From: Variovorax sp. 679
GTDB taxonomy: Bacteria; Pseudomonadota; Gammaproteobacteria; Burkholderiales; Burkholderiaceae_C
Assembly (NCBI RefSeq): GCF_003952185.1
Contig: NZ_RXFS01000020.1
Location: 1-64,000, forward strand
Reading direction: 5' to 3'
DNA: 64,000 nucleotides
Shown piece by piece: positions 33,438 through 43,397 of this stretch. The translations under genes and the position numbers were made by a program. The notes beneath the pieces are model-generated. The model searched no databases and was not told the origin of the DNA. It worked only from the letters and a program-made list of their open reading frames with translations. Numbering within the stretch: the stretch's first letter is position 1; every line of letters begins with the position of its first letter.

Positions 33438-35681
33438 TCAACGCTTCTCGTTGTCGCGCAGCTTCAGGCTGCCCTGGAAGCGCAGTGCGTGCGGATACTC
33501 TTCCTTCTGCTCGCCCGCGGAGACCGCCGCCATCGTCTGCTCGCTCAGCTGCGTCTTGGCCAGCAGCGGCGCCGGCAGGTTCACCACGCCCTTGATCTGG
33601 TCGTACTGCGCCTGCGTGATGCGGCCCACGCTCAGCAGCCTGAACGCATCGCGCTCGATGTTCAGCAGCAGCGGCTTGTTGCCCGCGAAGCTCTGCGCCT
33701 TGGCCAGCAGCGCGCTCCACGATTGCGCGCTGTAGTTGCTCACGTAGTAGTCCTGCCCGGTCGGCCCGGCCAGCACCGCCGTGCAGCCCGGCAGCTCCAC
33801 CTGAGTGCTGTTGCCCGACATCACGAAGGTCTTGCGCTGCTCCATCGAGTCGCCGTAGGCGAGCGTGACGGGAATGGTCCACGTCGAGGCCGGGTACAGG
33901 TTCTGGTTGGGGAACGACTCCTGCGTGATGTTCACGTAGGTGCTGTTGCCCGCGCACTGCGCATCCACCGTGAGCAGCGGAATGCCGGTCTGGCGGATCA
34001 GGCTGTCGCCGATCTCGCTCACCTTCTTGCCGTTGCTGGCCTTCTCCAGCGAGCTCCACAGGCGCGAGGGCGTGACGTTGCCGAAGGCGTAGTCCTTCAG
34101 GTAGATGCGCAGGCCCTTCTGCATCGCCTCCTCGCCGATGTAGTTCTGGATGGTCTCCAGCACGTGGCTGCCCTTGTTGTAGACGAAGATCGACGGGCTG
34201 ATGAAGCCGAACGAACCCGCGTCGTTGAGGTTGCGCTGCACCGGCACGGCCGTGCTCTTCAGGTCGGCCACGATCACGTTGTGCTTGTCCAGCACGTAGT
34301 CGGAGAAGCTGTAGTACTCGGGGTGGAACTTGATCGTGGTGCGCCTTTCGAACCAGCGCGCGAACGACTCGTTGAGCCACACGTTGTCCCACCAGTCGAG
34401 CGTGACCAGGTCACCGAACCACTGGTGCGCCACCTCGTGCGTCACCACCGTCACCGAGTACAGCGTGGGCTTGTCGCCCGGCTTGGTGAGCACCGCATCG
34501 GCGAACTCGAAGATCGAGCCCCAGTTCTCCATGCCGCCGAAACCGGTGTTGGGCTTGTTGTTGTAGCTGTCGTTGGCAGCCACGGTGTCGAACTTCTTGA
34601 AGGGCAGCGGGATGCCGGTGTACTTGTAGTAGTAGTCCATCGACACCTTGGTCCACTCCATCGCGAACTTCGCCCAGTCGGAGCGGCCCGGCGGCGTGAA
34701 CCAGCGCAGCGGCATGTCGCTGCCGTCGAGCGGGTTCTTGAAGGTGTCGGCCAGGATGTCGAACTTGCCGCCGCCGAAGAAGGTGAGGTACATCGGCATC
34801 GAGGGCGTCTTCTCGAAGGCCACGCGCTGGTAGCCGTCGGGCAGCTTCGTGGCCTCGATCTGCGCACCGTTCGACACCGTCTTCCAGTCGCCCGGCACCT
34901 CGGCCGAGATCTCGAAGGTGTGGCGGAAGGCCGGCTCGTCCCACCCCGGGAACCACTGCCGCGCGTAGTTGGTTTCGCCCTGCGTCACGATGGCGTCGCT
35001 GCTCACGCCCTCGGGCGTCGACAGCCCCACCTTGAAGATGCCTGTGGCAGCCGAGCAGAACGGGTTGCGCGCCACTTCGGCGGGCGGGCAGTACTCGGCG
35101 TCGGAGAACTGGATCTTGCCGTCCCACTCCATGTGCAGCAGATACTTGCCCTTGGCGATCTGCCCGTCGTTCAGGCGCAGCTGCACGAAGTCGCCCAGCG
35201 TCTGCGGCGTGGGGATCAGCGGAATCGCCTCGCCTGGCTTCGACACCTTGCGCAGCGTGGTGCGGCCTCTTGCAAAGTTCAGGTTGTGCGCGGCGACCAC
35301 GATGGCATCGACCGGCTTGAGCACCTCGATCTCCACATCGCCGCGGCCCACGAAGGTCTTGAGCGCCGCATCGGGACGGAACCACAGCTTGTAGTTGCTG
35401 GGCCAGATGGTGTCGGGCAGTTCCATCGGCCTGGCCGAGCGATCCACTGCGGATGCCGCGGCATCCGCCAGGTTGTTGGGCACTCCATCGTCGGGAGTCT
35501 TGGCCGTGGGATCGGACACCGGCGCGCTGGCTACCTGATCCGACGGCGCACTGAGACCGACGCCACCGCCGCCGAACGATGAGCCACCACTGTCTCCGCC
35601 GCCGCCGCATGCCGTGAGAACGGCAAGGGTCACTGCGGTGATGGCAAGATGATTGACCACGGGTGTACTGAATTTTTTCAT
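33438..35681 (-). CDS. M1-family metallopeptidase lipoprotein (aminopeptidase N-like)
   Basis: 747 aa. Leader with lipobox LTACG (Cys25) and a Gly/Ser-rich linker place it outside the inner membrane. Substrate loop GFGGMENWG (380-388, a GxMEN variant), zinc site HEVAH (415-419) with the third ligand Glu438 in WLNES. Removes N-terminal residues from peptides. The C-terminal domain carries three cysteines. An exported M1 enzyme would support peptide scavenging. Confidence 0.92.
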   Translation of the reverse strand: MKKFSTPVVNHLAITAVTLAVLTACGGGGDSGGSSFGGGGVGLSAPSDQVASAPVSDPTAKTPDDGVPNNLADAAASAVDRSARPMELPDTIWPSNYKLWFRPDAALKTFVGRGDVEIEVLKPVDAIVVAAHNLNFARGRTTLRKVSKPGEAIPLIPTPQTLGDFVQLRLNDGQIAKGKYLLHMEWDGKIQFSDAEYCPPAEVARNPFCSAATGIFKVGLSTPEGVSSDAIVTQGETNYARQWFPGWDEPAFRHTFEISAEVPGDWKTVSNGAQIEATKLPDGYQRVAFEKTPSMPMYLTFFGGGKFDILADTFKNPLDGSDMPLRWFTPPGRSDWAKFAMEWTKVSMDYYYKYTGIPLPFKKFDTVAANDSYNNKPNTGFGGMENWGSIFEFADAVLTKPGDKPTLYSVTVVTHEVAHQWFGDLVTLDWWDNVWLNESFARWFERRTTIKFHPEYYSFSDYVLDKHNVIVADLKSTAVPVQRNLNDAGSFGFISPSIFVYNKGSHVLETIQNYIGEEAMQKGLRIYLKDYAFGNVTPSRLWSSLEKASNGKKVSEIGDSLIRQTGIPLLTVDAQCAGNSTYVNITQESFPNQNLYPASTWTIPVTLAYGDSMEQRKTFVMSGNSTQVELPGCTAVLAGPTGQDYYVSNYSAQSWSALLAKAQSFAGNKPLLLNIERDAFRLLSVGRITQAQYDQIKGVVNLPAPLLAKTQLSEQTMAAVSAGEQKEEYPHALRFQGSLKLRDNEKR

Positions 35682-36333
35682 GATCGCCTCTGAGTACTCT
35701 TGGTAAGAAGGAACATGCGCCGTCCCGCAAGCGCCCGGCGGATAGCCGGCGATGCGCGTGACGCGCGCGGTGATGAGATGAACAACGGGGTTATCTGAAA
35801 GAAAAGGGCAACACAGCGCCCTCCCGGCGAACGCAAGCGTTCGTCAGGACCACACAGTCATGCAGGGTCACACCGCGCCTGAAGAGGCGGTCCCAGGATG
35901 CGTGGCGTAAGAGGTTCCATTCCCGTCAAGACGCGGGGTGATGGGATGCGAACGGGGGCGTGTAGCGCGAGGGCCTTCGTTCAGTACCTGCGCATCGGCG
36001 CGATGCATTTCCGCGAAGCGGAAGCGGCACGGGCCGTGTCGATGATGGCAAGACTTGCTGCGGCTCTTGTCGTTGATTTCACGCGCATTCCCTCGTCCAT
36101 TGATGTGCGCACAGTTGTAGCTGATGCATGCTGCGCGCTCAACGAATCGCGGAACTTTTCTTTCTCAAAATGTTCGCGCGCGATAGGCCGAATGGCGTCA
36201 TGGCATGCAACGCATGCCATGCAATACGAAGATGGTTCCGCCGCCGAAACACCTGCTCACGCAGATGACAGAAACAGGCCGCGCGCAGTGTGACTGCGCG
36301 GCGACAGTACGAAGGTACAAGCCTTCGAAAAAG
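35682..36333. other. 652-bp region without a credible gene, with three inverted repeats
   Basis: No frame here has a ribosome binding site or a protein-like composition. It holds inverted repeats at 35828-35843 (7-bp arms, AA centre), 36200-36220 (9-bp arms ATGGCATGC, AAC centre) and 36282-36300 (8-bp arms CGCGCAGT, GTG centre). The last lies 34 bp beyond the MFS stop and may end that transcript. The promoter of the M1 peptidase should lie in the left part. Confidence 0.5.
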
Positions 36334-37668
36334 CTATGAAAGCTGTGAACCTGAGACTGTGGCAACACCGCGCGAACGCTCGCGCAGCCACAGCATGAAG
36401 CCGCATCCGAACACCACGACCTGCGTACCGATGAGCAGCGCGAAGCCCGCGAAGAAGCCCGAGGCCGAAGAGCTCGCCGCTGCGGGGCCGGCACCCGCTC
36501 CATGCGACATCGCGCCGATCACGCCGCCCATCAACGCAGGCATGAAGCCCGCGACAAGGCTGCCCACGCCATTGGTCACGCCGAACGCACTGGCCGTGTG
36601 TTCGGGCCGCGAGCAGTACTGCACCGTGCTCGGAATCGCCGGGCTCTGCAATCCCCAGAAGAAGTTGGCTGCGACGAGGCAGCACGCGGCCGCATACGGA
36701 TCGCGCGCGTTGATGGCCATCAGCACCGACAGCGCCACGCCTGCGCTTGCGCCCATGAAGATGAAGGGCACGCGCTCGCGCCCGACCTTGTCGATGAGCG
36801 CGCCGCCCACGAACACCGCGAGCACCGTTGCGTATTGCGGCAGCGAGGCCAGCCAGCCCATCTCGCGCATCGAGAAGCCGCGCGCCTCGCGCAGGTAGGT
36901 CGGCAGCCAGTTGCTGCTGCCCCAGAGATAGGCCAGCGCAGCCGAGGTCAGCAGCGTGATGAGGAACAGATGCCGCGTCTGCAGCGCACCCTTCACGATG
37001 CCGCCCACGCGCGCCATCGCTTCGCCGAACGACGACGGCTTCACGCCGTCCGCATGTGCGGGCGGCATGCGCACGAAGGCCAGCACCAGCGGAATGCCGA
37101 GCAGGATGTTCAGCACGCCCAGCACGTGGAACGAGGTGTCCCACGCGAACTGCGTGAGCAGCCAGCCCACCAGCGGATAGCCGATGGCCAGACCCAGCCC
37201 CGTGCCCATGTTGACGAAGGCGTTGGGCTTGCCGTTCTCGTCGCTGCGGAAATGGGCCTTGATGTACGCGGAGGCCAGCGAGAACAGGGGCCCTTCCGAC
37301 ACGCCCAGCAGCACGCGCGAGGCCAGGAGCATGCCGTAGCTGTGGAACATCGGCGACGCCCACGTCACCACACCCCAGAGGATCAGCCCGAAGACCAGGC
37401 TTCGCCGAACGCCGAACAGCGCCGAGCAGAACGGCGTGAGCACGAAGGCCGACACGCCGTAGCCCAGCATGAAGGCCGTCGCCAGGAAGCCCTGGCTCAC
37501 GCGGTCGGTGGCCGCGATGCCCACGTGGTTCAGGAACGCCGCATCGGTGATGAGCACCGCGATGTTGATTCGGTCCACATAGGAGATCGCGACGATCACG
37601 AACAGCGTGATGACGCCGTACCAGCGAAAGCTCTTGCCGCTGTTGTTGTTGTTGCTGCTGCTCTGCAT
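36334..37668 (-). CDS. MFS transporter, anion:cation symporter (ACS) type
   Basis: 444 aa with twelve predicted spans. SYVDRINIAVL in the first helix and the RVLLGVSEGPLFSLASAYI region are ACS-family features; members import organic acids such as phthalate, tartrate or sugar acids. The N-terminus has an unusual SSSNNNNSGKS stretch. Last gene of the minus-strand catabolic cluster and probably the inner-membrane importer of its substrate. Confidence 0.88.
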   Translation of the reverse strand: MQSSSNNNNSGKSFRWYGVITLFVIVAISYVDRINIAVLITDAAFLNHVGIAATDRVSQGFLATAFMLGYGVSAFVLTPFCSALFGVRRSLVFGLILWGVVTWASPMFHSYGMLLASRVLLGVSEGPLFSLASAYIKAHFRSDENGKPNAFVNMGTGLGLAIGYPLVGWLLTQFAWDTSFHVLGVLNILLGIPLVLAFVRMPPAHADGVKPSSFGEAMARVGGIVKGALQTRHLFLITLLTSAALAYLWGSSNWLPTYLREARGFSMREMGWLASLPQYATVLAVFVGGALIDKVGRERVPFIFMGASAGVALSVLMAINARDPYAAACCLVAANFFWGLQSPAIPSTVQYCSRPEHTASAFGVTNGVGSLVAGFMPALMGGVIGAMSHGAGAGPAAASSSASGFFAGFALLIGTQVVVFGCGFMLWLRERSRGVATVSGSQLS

Positions 37669-37710
37669 GACCTGTCCTGCCGGTGTGAGGGTGGTGGCGC
37701 GCCCGCGCGC

Positions 37711-38817
37711 CTAGAACATGTGGCGCATGCCGAACTCGGTGCCGCTGGAGGCACGGTTCGGCGCGGTGATCGCGCCCGAGAGAGCCTGCGACGCACCGTT
37801 GCTGTTGCTGATGCGTGCGATGGTTGCGTAGAGCGCCGTGCGCTTCGACAGGTTGTGCACGTAGCCGATGGCCAGCTTCGACGAAGTGGGCTTCAGCGCC
37901 GCGCCGGCAGGCTCCAGCCGGTAGCGCGCATACGAGGCCTTGATCTCGCCGGGCCCGATGGGCAGCTGCAAGCCGATGAGCGCACCCTTGGCGTCGGTGC
38001 TGCCCTTCGACTCCTTGTACAGCTCGCTCGTGAGCTTGAGGTTCATGAGCGCGGCGTCGAAGGTGTAGGAGGCACCGAGGTTGGTCACGCGCAGGTCGCC
38101 GCTCGCATAGCGCGTGCGGCCGGTGGCCAGCGCGATGTTGAGCCCGCCGCTCTGGTACCCGAAGCGCGCGCCCGTGTGGTCGCCGTCATGCCTGTTCGAC
38201 ACCTTCGTACCCGGCAGCACCGAGCTGGAGTCGTTCTCGCCCATGGCGTACATCACCTGCCCGTAGAAGCCGCCGAGGTTGGCTGGCAGCAGGTAGCCGA
38301 TGCTGTTCGATGCGCGCGTGCCCGTGGGTGCGACGAGGCCGCCCAGGCCAGAGAAGTAGATCTGGTTGGCGCCGATGCCGCCGCCCGTGCCGAAGGGATC
38401 GAAGATGGCCGTGTTCCAGAAGGCCGGCACATAGTCGCGCCCAAGCCGCACTTCGCCGAACAGCCCCGCGAGGCTCACAGTGGAGCGACGGTTGAAGCTC
38501 AGCACGCCCGCCGGTCCGTTGCCGCTGGCCTGGTTGTTGGCGTTCGACGGAAAGCCCGTGCCGCTGTCGTTCTGCAGACCCATCTCCAGCCAGAAGTTGG
38601 CCGAATAGCCTCCGCCCAGGTCTTCCGTGCCGCGAAAGCCGAGTCGGCTGAACATGTTGCCGCTGTTGGTCAGCTGCGTCTTGCTGGCGGAGCCGTTGCC
38701 GCTTCCCTTGGTGTAGGTGACGGCGGCATCGACCACGCCGAAGAGCGTGAGGGAAGACTGGGCCAGCGCTCCGCCAGCCGTGCTGGCCGCAGCCAGCGCG
38801 ATCAAGTAGTTTTTCAT
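37711..38817 (-). CDS. Gram-negative porin (Burkholderiales type)
   Basis: 368 aa. Signal peptide 1-19 (ALAQ), then SSLTLFGVVDAAVTYTKG, the standard start of the OmpC-like trimeric porins of this order, and a C-terminal beta strand ending in Phe (FGMRHMF). Lies between the reductase and MFS genes, so outer- and inner-membrane uptake functions are adjacent in the catabolic cluster. Confidence 0.93.
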   Translation of the reverse strand: MKNYLIALAAASTAGGALAQSSLTLFGVVDAAVTYTKGSGNGSASKTQLTNSGNMFSRLGFRGTEDLGGGYSANFWLEMGLQNDSGTGFPSNANNQASGNGPAGVLSFNRRSTVSLAGLFGEVRLGRDYVPAFWNTAIFDPFGTGGGIGANQIYFSGLGGLVAPTGTRASNSIGYLLPANLGGFYGQVMYAMGENDSSSVLPGTKVSNRHDGDHTGARFGYQSGGLNIALATGRTRYASGDLRVTNLGASYTFDAALMNLKLTSELYKESKGSTDAKGALIGLQLPIGPGEIKASYARYRLEPAGAALKPTSSKLAIGYVHNLSKRTALYATIARISNSNGASQALSGAITAPNRASSGTEFGMRHMF

Positions 38818-38859
38818 TGAGTTGTCTCGGTTGGTTTTTCTCTTGCTGCGGGTCTCGTT

Positions 38860-39828
38860 TCAGATGTCGAGCACCAGCCTCTCGCCCTTGCAGCGGGAGA
38901 CGCAGATCATCATGGTCTTGTTCGACGCGCGTTCGATCTTGGTGAGGATGCCGTCGTGGTGGTCGACCTCTCCTTCGAGCACTGCCGTCTCGCAGGCGCC
39001 GCACACGCCTTCCTTGCAGCTGTGGTCGGGGTTGAGGCCGGCGTCGATCAGGCTGTCGAGGATCGACTTGCCTGCCGGCACCTCGACGCTCTTGCCGCTC
39101 TTCGCGCACTGCACCACGTAGCCCTGCGTGGCGGCAGGCGCTTCCACGTGCACGGCAGCGAAGCGCTCGATGTGCGCATTGGCATAGCCCAGCTGCTCGC
39201 AACCCTTCTCGAAGGCATCGAGCATCGGCGTGGGGCCGCAGCAGTAGTAGTGGCTGGCGGCGCCCTTGCCCGACAGCAGCTCGACCAGATTGGGCGGCGC
39301 GCCCTTCTCGTCGTCGAAGTGCCAGGTCAGCTGCACCGACTTCTCCTTCGCCAGCGCCTCGATGGCGTCGCAGAAGGCAGCCTCCTTGCGGGTGCGCGCG
39401 CAATACAGGATCTCGACCGGCTTGCCGATGGCCACCAGCCGCTGCAGCATGCACCAGATGGGCGTGACGCCGATGCCGCCGGCCACGAGCACCGAGCGCT
39501 CGGCGCCCTCCTCCAGCCTGAAGTTGTTGCGCGGGGCCGAAATGGGCAGCGTCATGCCCACGCGCAGCTGCTGGTGCACGTAGCGCGAGCCGCCGCGGCT
39601 CTTGCGGTCGTTGAGCACACCCACCACGTAGCGCTGGCGGTCGCTCGACGGATTGCACAGCGAGTAGCTGCGCACCAGCCCGTTGGGCAGGTGCAGGTCG
39701 ATGTGGGAGCCGGCCTCGAAGGCGGGGAAGTCCACCGCGGACGTGGCCGGCCGGAACTCGACGCTCACGATGCCGTCGGCCTCGTAGCGCATGGTGTGCA
39801 CGAGGGCGTTGAGCGTTGGGGAAGACAT
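38860..39828 (-). CDS. Oxygenase reductase (FMN, NAD and plant-type 2Fe-2S; phthalate dioxygenase reductase-like)
   Basis: 322 aa. N-terminal flavin domain (RSYSLCNP), NAD-binding part (LVAGGIGVTPIWCML) and a C-terminal ferredoxin domain with the four cluster cysteines (SCKEGVCGAC plus the C of MMICVSRC). This order is that of phthalate dioxygenase and vanillate demethylase reductases. It passes electrons from NADH to the Rieske oxygenase encoded 18 nt upstream. Confidence 0.93.
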   Translation of the reverse strand: MSSPTLNALVHTMRYEADGIVSVEFRPATSAVDFPAFEAGSHIDLHLPNGLVRSYSLCNPSSDRQRYVVGVLNDRKSRGGSRYVHQQLRVGMTLPISAPRNNFRLEEGAERSVLVAGGIGVTPIWCMLQRLVAIGKPVEILYCARTRKEAAFCDAIEALAKEKSVQLTWHFDDEKGAPPNLVELLSGKGAASHYYCCGPTPMLDAFEKGCEQLGYANAHIERFAAVHVEAPAATQGYVVQCAKSGKSVEVPAGKSILDSLIDAGLNPDHSCKEGVCGACETAVLEGEVDHHDGILTKIERASNKTMMICVSRCKGERLVLDI

Positions 39829-39846
39829 GGCGAAGCTCTCCCCCTG

Positions 39847-40887
39847 TCAGGTTGCAGTGCCGGCTTCCGCCAGCTGCGCCTGCGCCAGGTTGCGCATGTG
39901 GCGGCGCAGGCGAACGATGCCCAGGTCATGCTGGTACAGGTTCTCGTGCTGATTGGCGTCGGCTTCCATCTCTTCCAGCATCACGCGGTCCTGCTCCAGC
40001 ACGTGCCAGTGGCGCGCTTCGAGGCGGTTCTTGTAGAGGAAGCGCCAGGTGTCGCGCTGCCAGCCCGGCTCCAGCTTGCGCACGCGCCAGAAGAAGGTGG
40101 CCGTCATGCCCTTCACGATGGGCGAGAAGGCGCCGACGATGATGAAGTTGCCGCCGGGGCCGCCGGTCTTCGGGTACGGAATCTCGAGCCGCATCCAGTG
40201 GATGCCGGTGTCGGCCCACTCGGTCCAGTCGAAGTTGACGTTGCGCTGGCCTTCCTTCTCGAACACGAAACCGATGTCGGTCGGGCGGATGCCGAACTTC
40301 GCGCTGGAATCGCCCTCGGCCATCGAATGCGACTGCTTGTGCAGGTAGGTGCCGTGCATCGGGTCCATCACGTTGTCGAGCACGTAGCGGTAGTCGCCCT
40401 TCCACTCGGTGTAGCAGAGGAAGCTGCTGTACCCGGCCTCGTCGGTCAGCTGCTCGGGCAGCACCAGCGGCGGCGGCACGTCCACCGGCTCCTTCGAGTT
40501 GTAGATGAACACCGCGCCCGCGCGCTCCTGCACATGGAAGTGCCGCGTGGCCTTCGAGCCTTCGAGCTTGCAGCCGGGGCTGCCGGGCACGCGCGTGACC
40601 ACGCCGTCATGGCGCACTTCGACGCCGTGGTACGGGCACGAGAGCCGGTCGCCCAGCACCACGCCCTGCGACAGCGGCGCACCGCGGTGCGGGCAACGGT
40701 CTTCCAGCGCATGCAGCACGCCTTCGCCGTCGCGCCACAGCGCGAGCTTGCGGCCGAGGCGGCGCAGGGAGATGGGGTTCTCCTTGATGAAGTGCGAGGG
40801 GCAGATCGGATACCAGAGGTCCTTCAGGCCGATCTCGAGCAGGTGGTCGACCGGATCGGCGGGAACGGGTTGGATGGCGATGGTCAT
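39847..40887 (-). CDS. Rieske non-heme iron oxygenase, aromatic ring-hydroxylating (oxygenase component)
   Basis: 346 aa from ATG 40887. Rieske ligands Cys65, His67, Cys84, His87 (CPHRG...CPYHG). Mononuclear iron ligands look like His178, His183 (DNVMDPMHGTYLH) and Asp300, with bridging Asp175. Size and single-subunit make-up match phthalate-dioxygenase/vanillate-demethylase class enzymes, which hydroxylate or demethylate aromatic acids. Substrate unknown. Confidence 0.92.
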   Translation of the reverse strand: MTIAIQPVPADPVDHLLEIGLKDLWYPICPSHFIKENPISLRRLGRKLALWRDGEGVLHALEDRCPHRGAPLSQGVVLGDRLSCPYHGVEVRHDGVVTRVPGSPGCKLEGSKATRHFHVQERAGAVFIYNSKEPVDVPPPLVLPEQLTDEAGYSSFLCYTEWKGDYRYVLDNVMDPMHGTYLHKQSHSMAEGDSSAKFGIRPTDIGFVFEKEGQRNVNFDWTEWADTGIHWMRLEIPYPKTGGPGGNFIIVGAFSPIVKGMTATFFWRVRKLEPGWQRDTWRFLYKNRLEARHWHVLEQDRVMLEEMEADANQHENLYQHDLGIVRLRRHMRNLAQAQLAEAGTAT

Positions 40888-40901
40888 GATGTTCGTTCCT
40901 C

Positions 40902-41126
40902 TCAGGCCGCCAGCGCGGCCATCTCCTTGCGGTACAGCTCTTCGGTCCATTGCTGGCCGCCCGGCGTGGCGAGGCCGCTGTCGTTCAGTCGCTGAACGAG
41001 CCCCGGCAGGTCGTGGATGCCGTCCGCGAAGGCGCGCTCGATCACGTCGCCCAGCAGGTCTTCGTAGGTGGTCGCGGGGCGCCTGCGCGCCTGGTGCGGT
41101 TGCAGGTAGCGGTCTTGGGTTTGCAT
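40902..41126 (-). CDS. Small recombinase-like helix-turn-helix protein
   Basis: 74 aa. Helical, with DLPGLVQRLNDSGLATPGGQ resembling the HTH of serine recombinase C-termini but with no catalytic domain. Small proteins of this kind are found beside Rieske oxygenase genes. It sits 14 nt upstream of the oxygenase gene and may be an accessory or regulatory protein. Function not established. Confidence 0.65.
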   Translation of the reverse strand: MQTQDRYLQPHQARRRPATTYEDLLGDVIERAFADGIHDLPGLVQRLNDSGLATPGGQQWTEELYRKEMAALAA

Positions 41127-41167
41127 CGTGTGCCTCCGTGGGGCGAGGTGGAGCGGTGTGAAATGAA

Positions 41168-42325
41168 TCAGGCGGTCATGGCCGGGGTTGCGAGCGGCGC
41201 GGTCCAGGCGTCGTAGCCGTAGACCCAGTCGGCGTTGCCGCCCTCGCGCAGCCAGTTGTTGCCGCGCGAGCCGAGCTGCACCTGGCTGGCGCGCTCGATG
41301 CGTGCCTTCTCGAAGCCCTGCAGCGCGGCGGGAATGTCGGCCATGGCCACGCCTTCGAGGTGGCGCGACAGCACCACCGCGTCCTCGATGGCCATGCCCG
41401 CGCCCTGCGCCATGAACGGCAGCATCGGGTGGGCGGCATCGCCCAGCAGCGCCATGCGGCCTCGCGCCCAGGCGGGCATCGGGTCGCGCTCGTACAGCGC
41501 GGTCTTCAGCACCGTGTCGCAGGCGTCCAGCAAGGCACGCGCCTCGGGGTGGTAGGCCACGTACTGCTCGCGCAGCTCGTCGACGCTGCCCGGCGCGGTC
41601 CATGACTCGAGGTGCCAGGTGTCCTGCGGCGTGGTGGCGAATATGAAGATGTCCTTGCCGCGGTTCAGCGGGAAAGTGACGATCTGGCTCTGCGGATTGG
41701 GGCCCCACCACTTGGTGAAGGCGCCGAGGTTGGGCACGCCGGCCACGCGCTCGGCGGGCACCACGGCACGGTAGGCAACGATGCCGGTGAAGCGCGGGCT
41801 CTCGGCGCCGAACATCGCGGTGCGCACGCAGGAGTGAATGCCGTCTGCGCCGATCAGCGCTCCGACGCGGGCGCTGGTGCCGTCGGTGAAGGAGATGCTC
41901 ACGCCCTTGTCGTCCGGCGCGATGGTTTCCGCGCGCTTGCCGAGGGCCACCTGATCCGCCGGGAACATGTCCGCCAGCGCGGCCAGCAGGTCGGCGCGGT
42001 GGATGGTGAGTTGCGGCGCGCCGTAGCGCTGCTCTGCGGTATCGGCCATCTCCAGGCGCGAGGTCTCTTCGCCGGTGTCGTAGGTGCGGCTGATGCGGTG
42101 CGACGGGCGCGCCGCCGTCACGCGGGCGGCCTCGCCCACGCCGAGGCCGTCGAGAGCGCGCACGGCATTGGGCGTGAGGTTGATGTCCGCGCCGACGCGG
42201 GCGAACTGCTTCGCCTGCTCGAACACGATCACGTCGTGGCCCGCCCGCCGCAGCGCGATGGCAGCCACGAGGCCGCCGATGCCTGCGCCGACGATGCCGA
42301 TGGTGGATTCAGTGGTGGTCTTCAT
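41168..42325 (-). CDS. FAD-dependent aromatic monooxygenase (salicylate/3-hydroxybenzoate hydroxylase-like)
   Basis: 385 aa. Dinucleotide fold GIVGAGIGGLVAAIALRRAG, the DG motif GADGIHSCVR and the FAD ribityl motif LLGDAAHPMLPFMAQGAG are intact. Single-component flavin hydroxylases insert one oxygen into a phenolic ring using NAD(P)H. In this cluster it could act before or after the Rieske enzyme. Confidence 0.9.
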   Translation of the reverse strand: MKTTTESTIGIVGAGIGGLVAAIALRRAGHDVIVFEQAKQFARVGADINLTPNAVRALDGLGVGEAARVTAARPSHRISRTYDTGEETSRLEMADTAEQRYGAPQLTIHRADLLAALADMFPADQVALGKRAETIAPDDKGVSISFTDGTSARVGALIGADGIHSCVRTAMFGAESPRFTGIVAYRAVVPAERVAGVPNLGAFTKWWGPNPQSQIVTFPLNRGKDIFIFATTPQDTWHLESWTAPGSVDELREQYVAYHPEARALLDACDTVLKTALYERDPMPAWARGRMALLGDAAHPMLPFMAQGAGMAIEDAVVLSRHLEGVAMADIPAALQGFEKARIERASQVQLGSRGNNWLREGGNADWVYGYDAWTAPLATPAMTA

Positions 42326-42383
42326 GGGTGTCTCCCCCTTTGTGCCTGTAGGTGTGCTTTGGTGCGTGTGTGCCTGCGCCGGC

Positions 42384-43397
42384 TTACTCGGCCACGATGT
42401 TTCGGGCCTTGATGATCTTTGCCCACACGGCCGTCTCGTCGCGGATGTAGGCGGCGAACTCGGCCGGCTTCATGGCCGCGTCGGTCATGCCCTGCTGCTT
42501 CAGGCGCTCGCGCACGTCGGGCTGCGACAGCATCTCGGCCGCGTCCTTCGCGAGCTGTTCGACCACGGCGGGCGGCGTGCCCTTGGGCGCCATCAGGCCG
42601 TACCACGAGGTCACCGTCACGCCCTGGATGCCCTGCTCCGCCAGCGTCGGGATGTCGGGTGCGGCGGGGCTGCGCTTTGCTTCTGTGACGCCGAGGGCCA
42701 CCAGCTTGCCGTTCTTCAGAAAAGGCAGCGTCGCTGGCAGGTTGCTGAACATCAGCGGCACCGAGCCGCCGAGCACGTCGTTGAGCGCGGGCGGCGTGCC
42801 CTTGTAGGGCACGTGCAGCATATCGATGCCGGCCTGCTGCTTGAAGAGCTCACCCGCAAGATGCAGGCCGCTGCCCACGCCGGGCGAGGCGTACGACAGC
42901 GTGCCGGGCTTGGCCTTGGCCTGCGCCACGAGCTCCTTCGCATTCCTGATGCCCGATGCGGGCGATGCCACCAGCACGTTGGGCGCCTTCGCCAGCATGG
43001 TGATGGGCACGAAGTCCTTCGCCATGTCGAAGGGGAAGTTGGGCATCAGCGTCGGGTTGATGGTGACGTTGCCCGCCGGGATCACCATCAGCGTATGGCC
43101 ATCGCCCTTGGCGCGCTTGACCTTCTCCATGCCGATGTTGCCGGCCGCGCCGACCTGGTTGTCGACCACGGCCGCCTGGCCGTAGCGCTTGGCAAGGCCG
43201 TCGGAAAGCACGCGGGCCAGCGTGTCGACCGGGCCACCGGGCGGGAACGGCGAGATGATGGTGAAGCGCTCGCTGGCGAGCTGCTTCTGCGCCTCGCTCT
43301 GCTGCGCGTGCACGGGCACAGCGAGCGTGAAGGCCGCCAGCGCGGCGAACAGGACGGAGAAGGAGAAACGTCGTTGCATGTCGGTCGGGTAAGTCAT
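42384..43397 (-). CDS. Bug-type solute receptor (tripartite tricarboxylate transporter family)
   Basis: 337 aa from ATG 43397, which overlaps the upstream stop by ATGA; ATG 43379 is an alternative. Signal peptide ends near VHAQ. Core motifs: ISPFPPGGPVDTLARVL, DNQVGAAGNIG and VPYKGTPPALNDVLGG. Periplasmic receptor for a carboxylate, co-expressed with ring-oxidising enzymes. Confidence 0.9.
   Translation of the reverse strand: MTYPTDMQRRFSFSVLFAALAAFTLAVPVHAQQSEAQKQLASERFTIISPFPPGGPVDTLARVLSDGLAKRYGQAAVVDNQVGAAGNIGMEKVKRAKGDGHTLMVIPAGNVTINPTLMPNFPFDMAKDFVPITMLAKAPNVLVASPASGIRNAKELVAQAKAKPGTLSYASPGVGSGLHLAGELFKQQAGIDMLHVPYKGTPPALNDVLGGSVPLMFSNLPATLPFLKNGKLVALGVTEAKRSPAAPDIPTLAEQGIQGVTVTSWYGLMAPKGTPPAVVEQLAKDAAEMLSQPDVRERLKQQGMTDAAMKPAEFAAYIRDETAVWAKIIKARNIVAE

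Noticed and set aside
35898..36293. 131-aa plus-strand frame in the intergenic region
   Set aside because: No ribosome binding site or recognisable composition; interrupted by palindromes.
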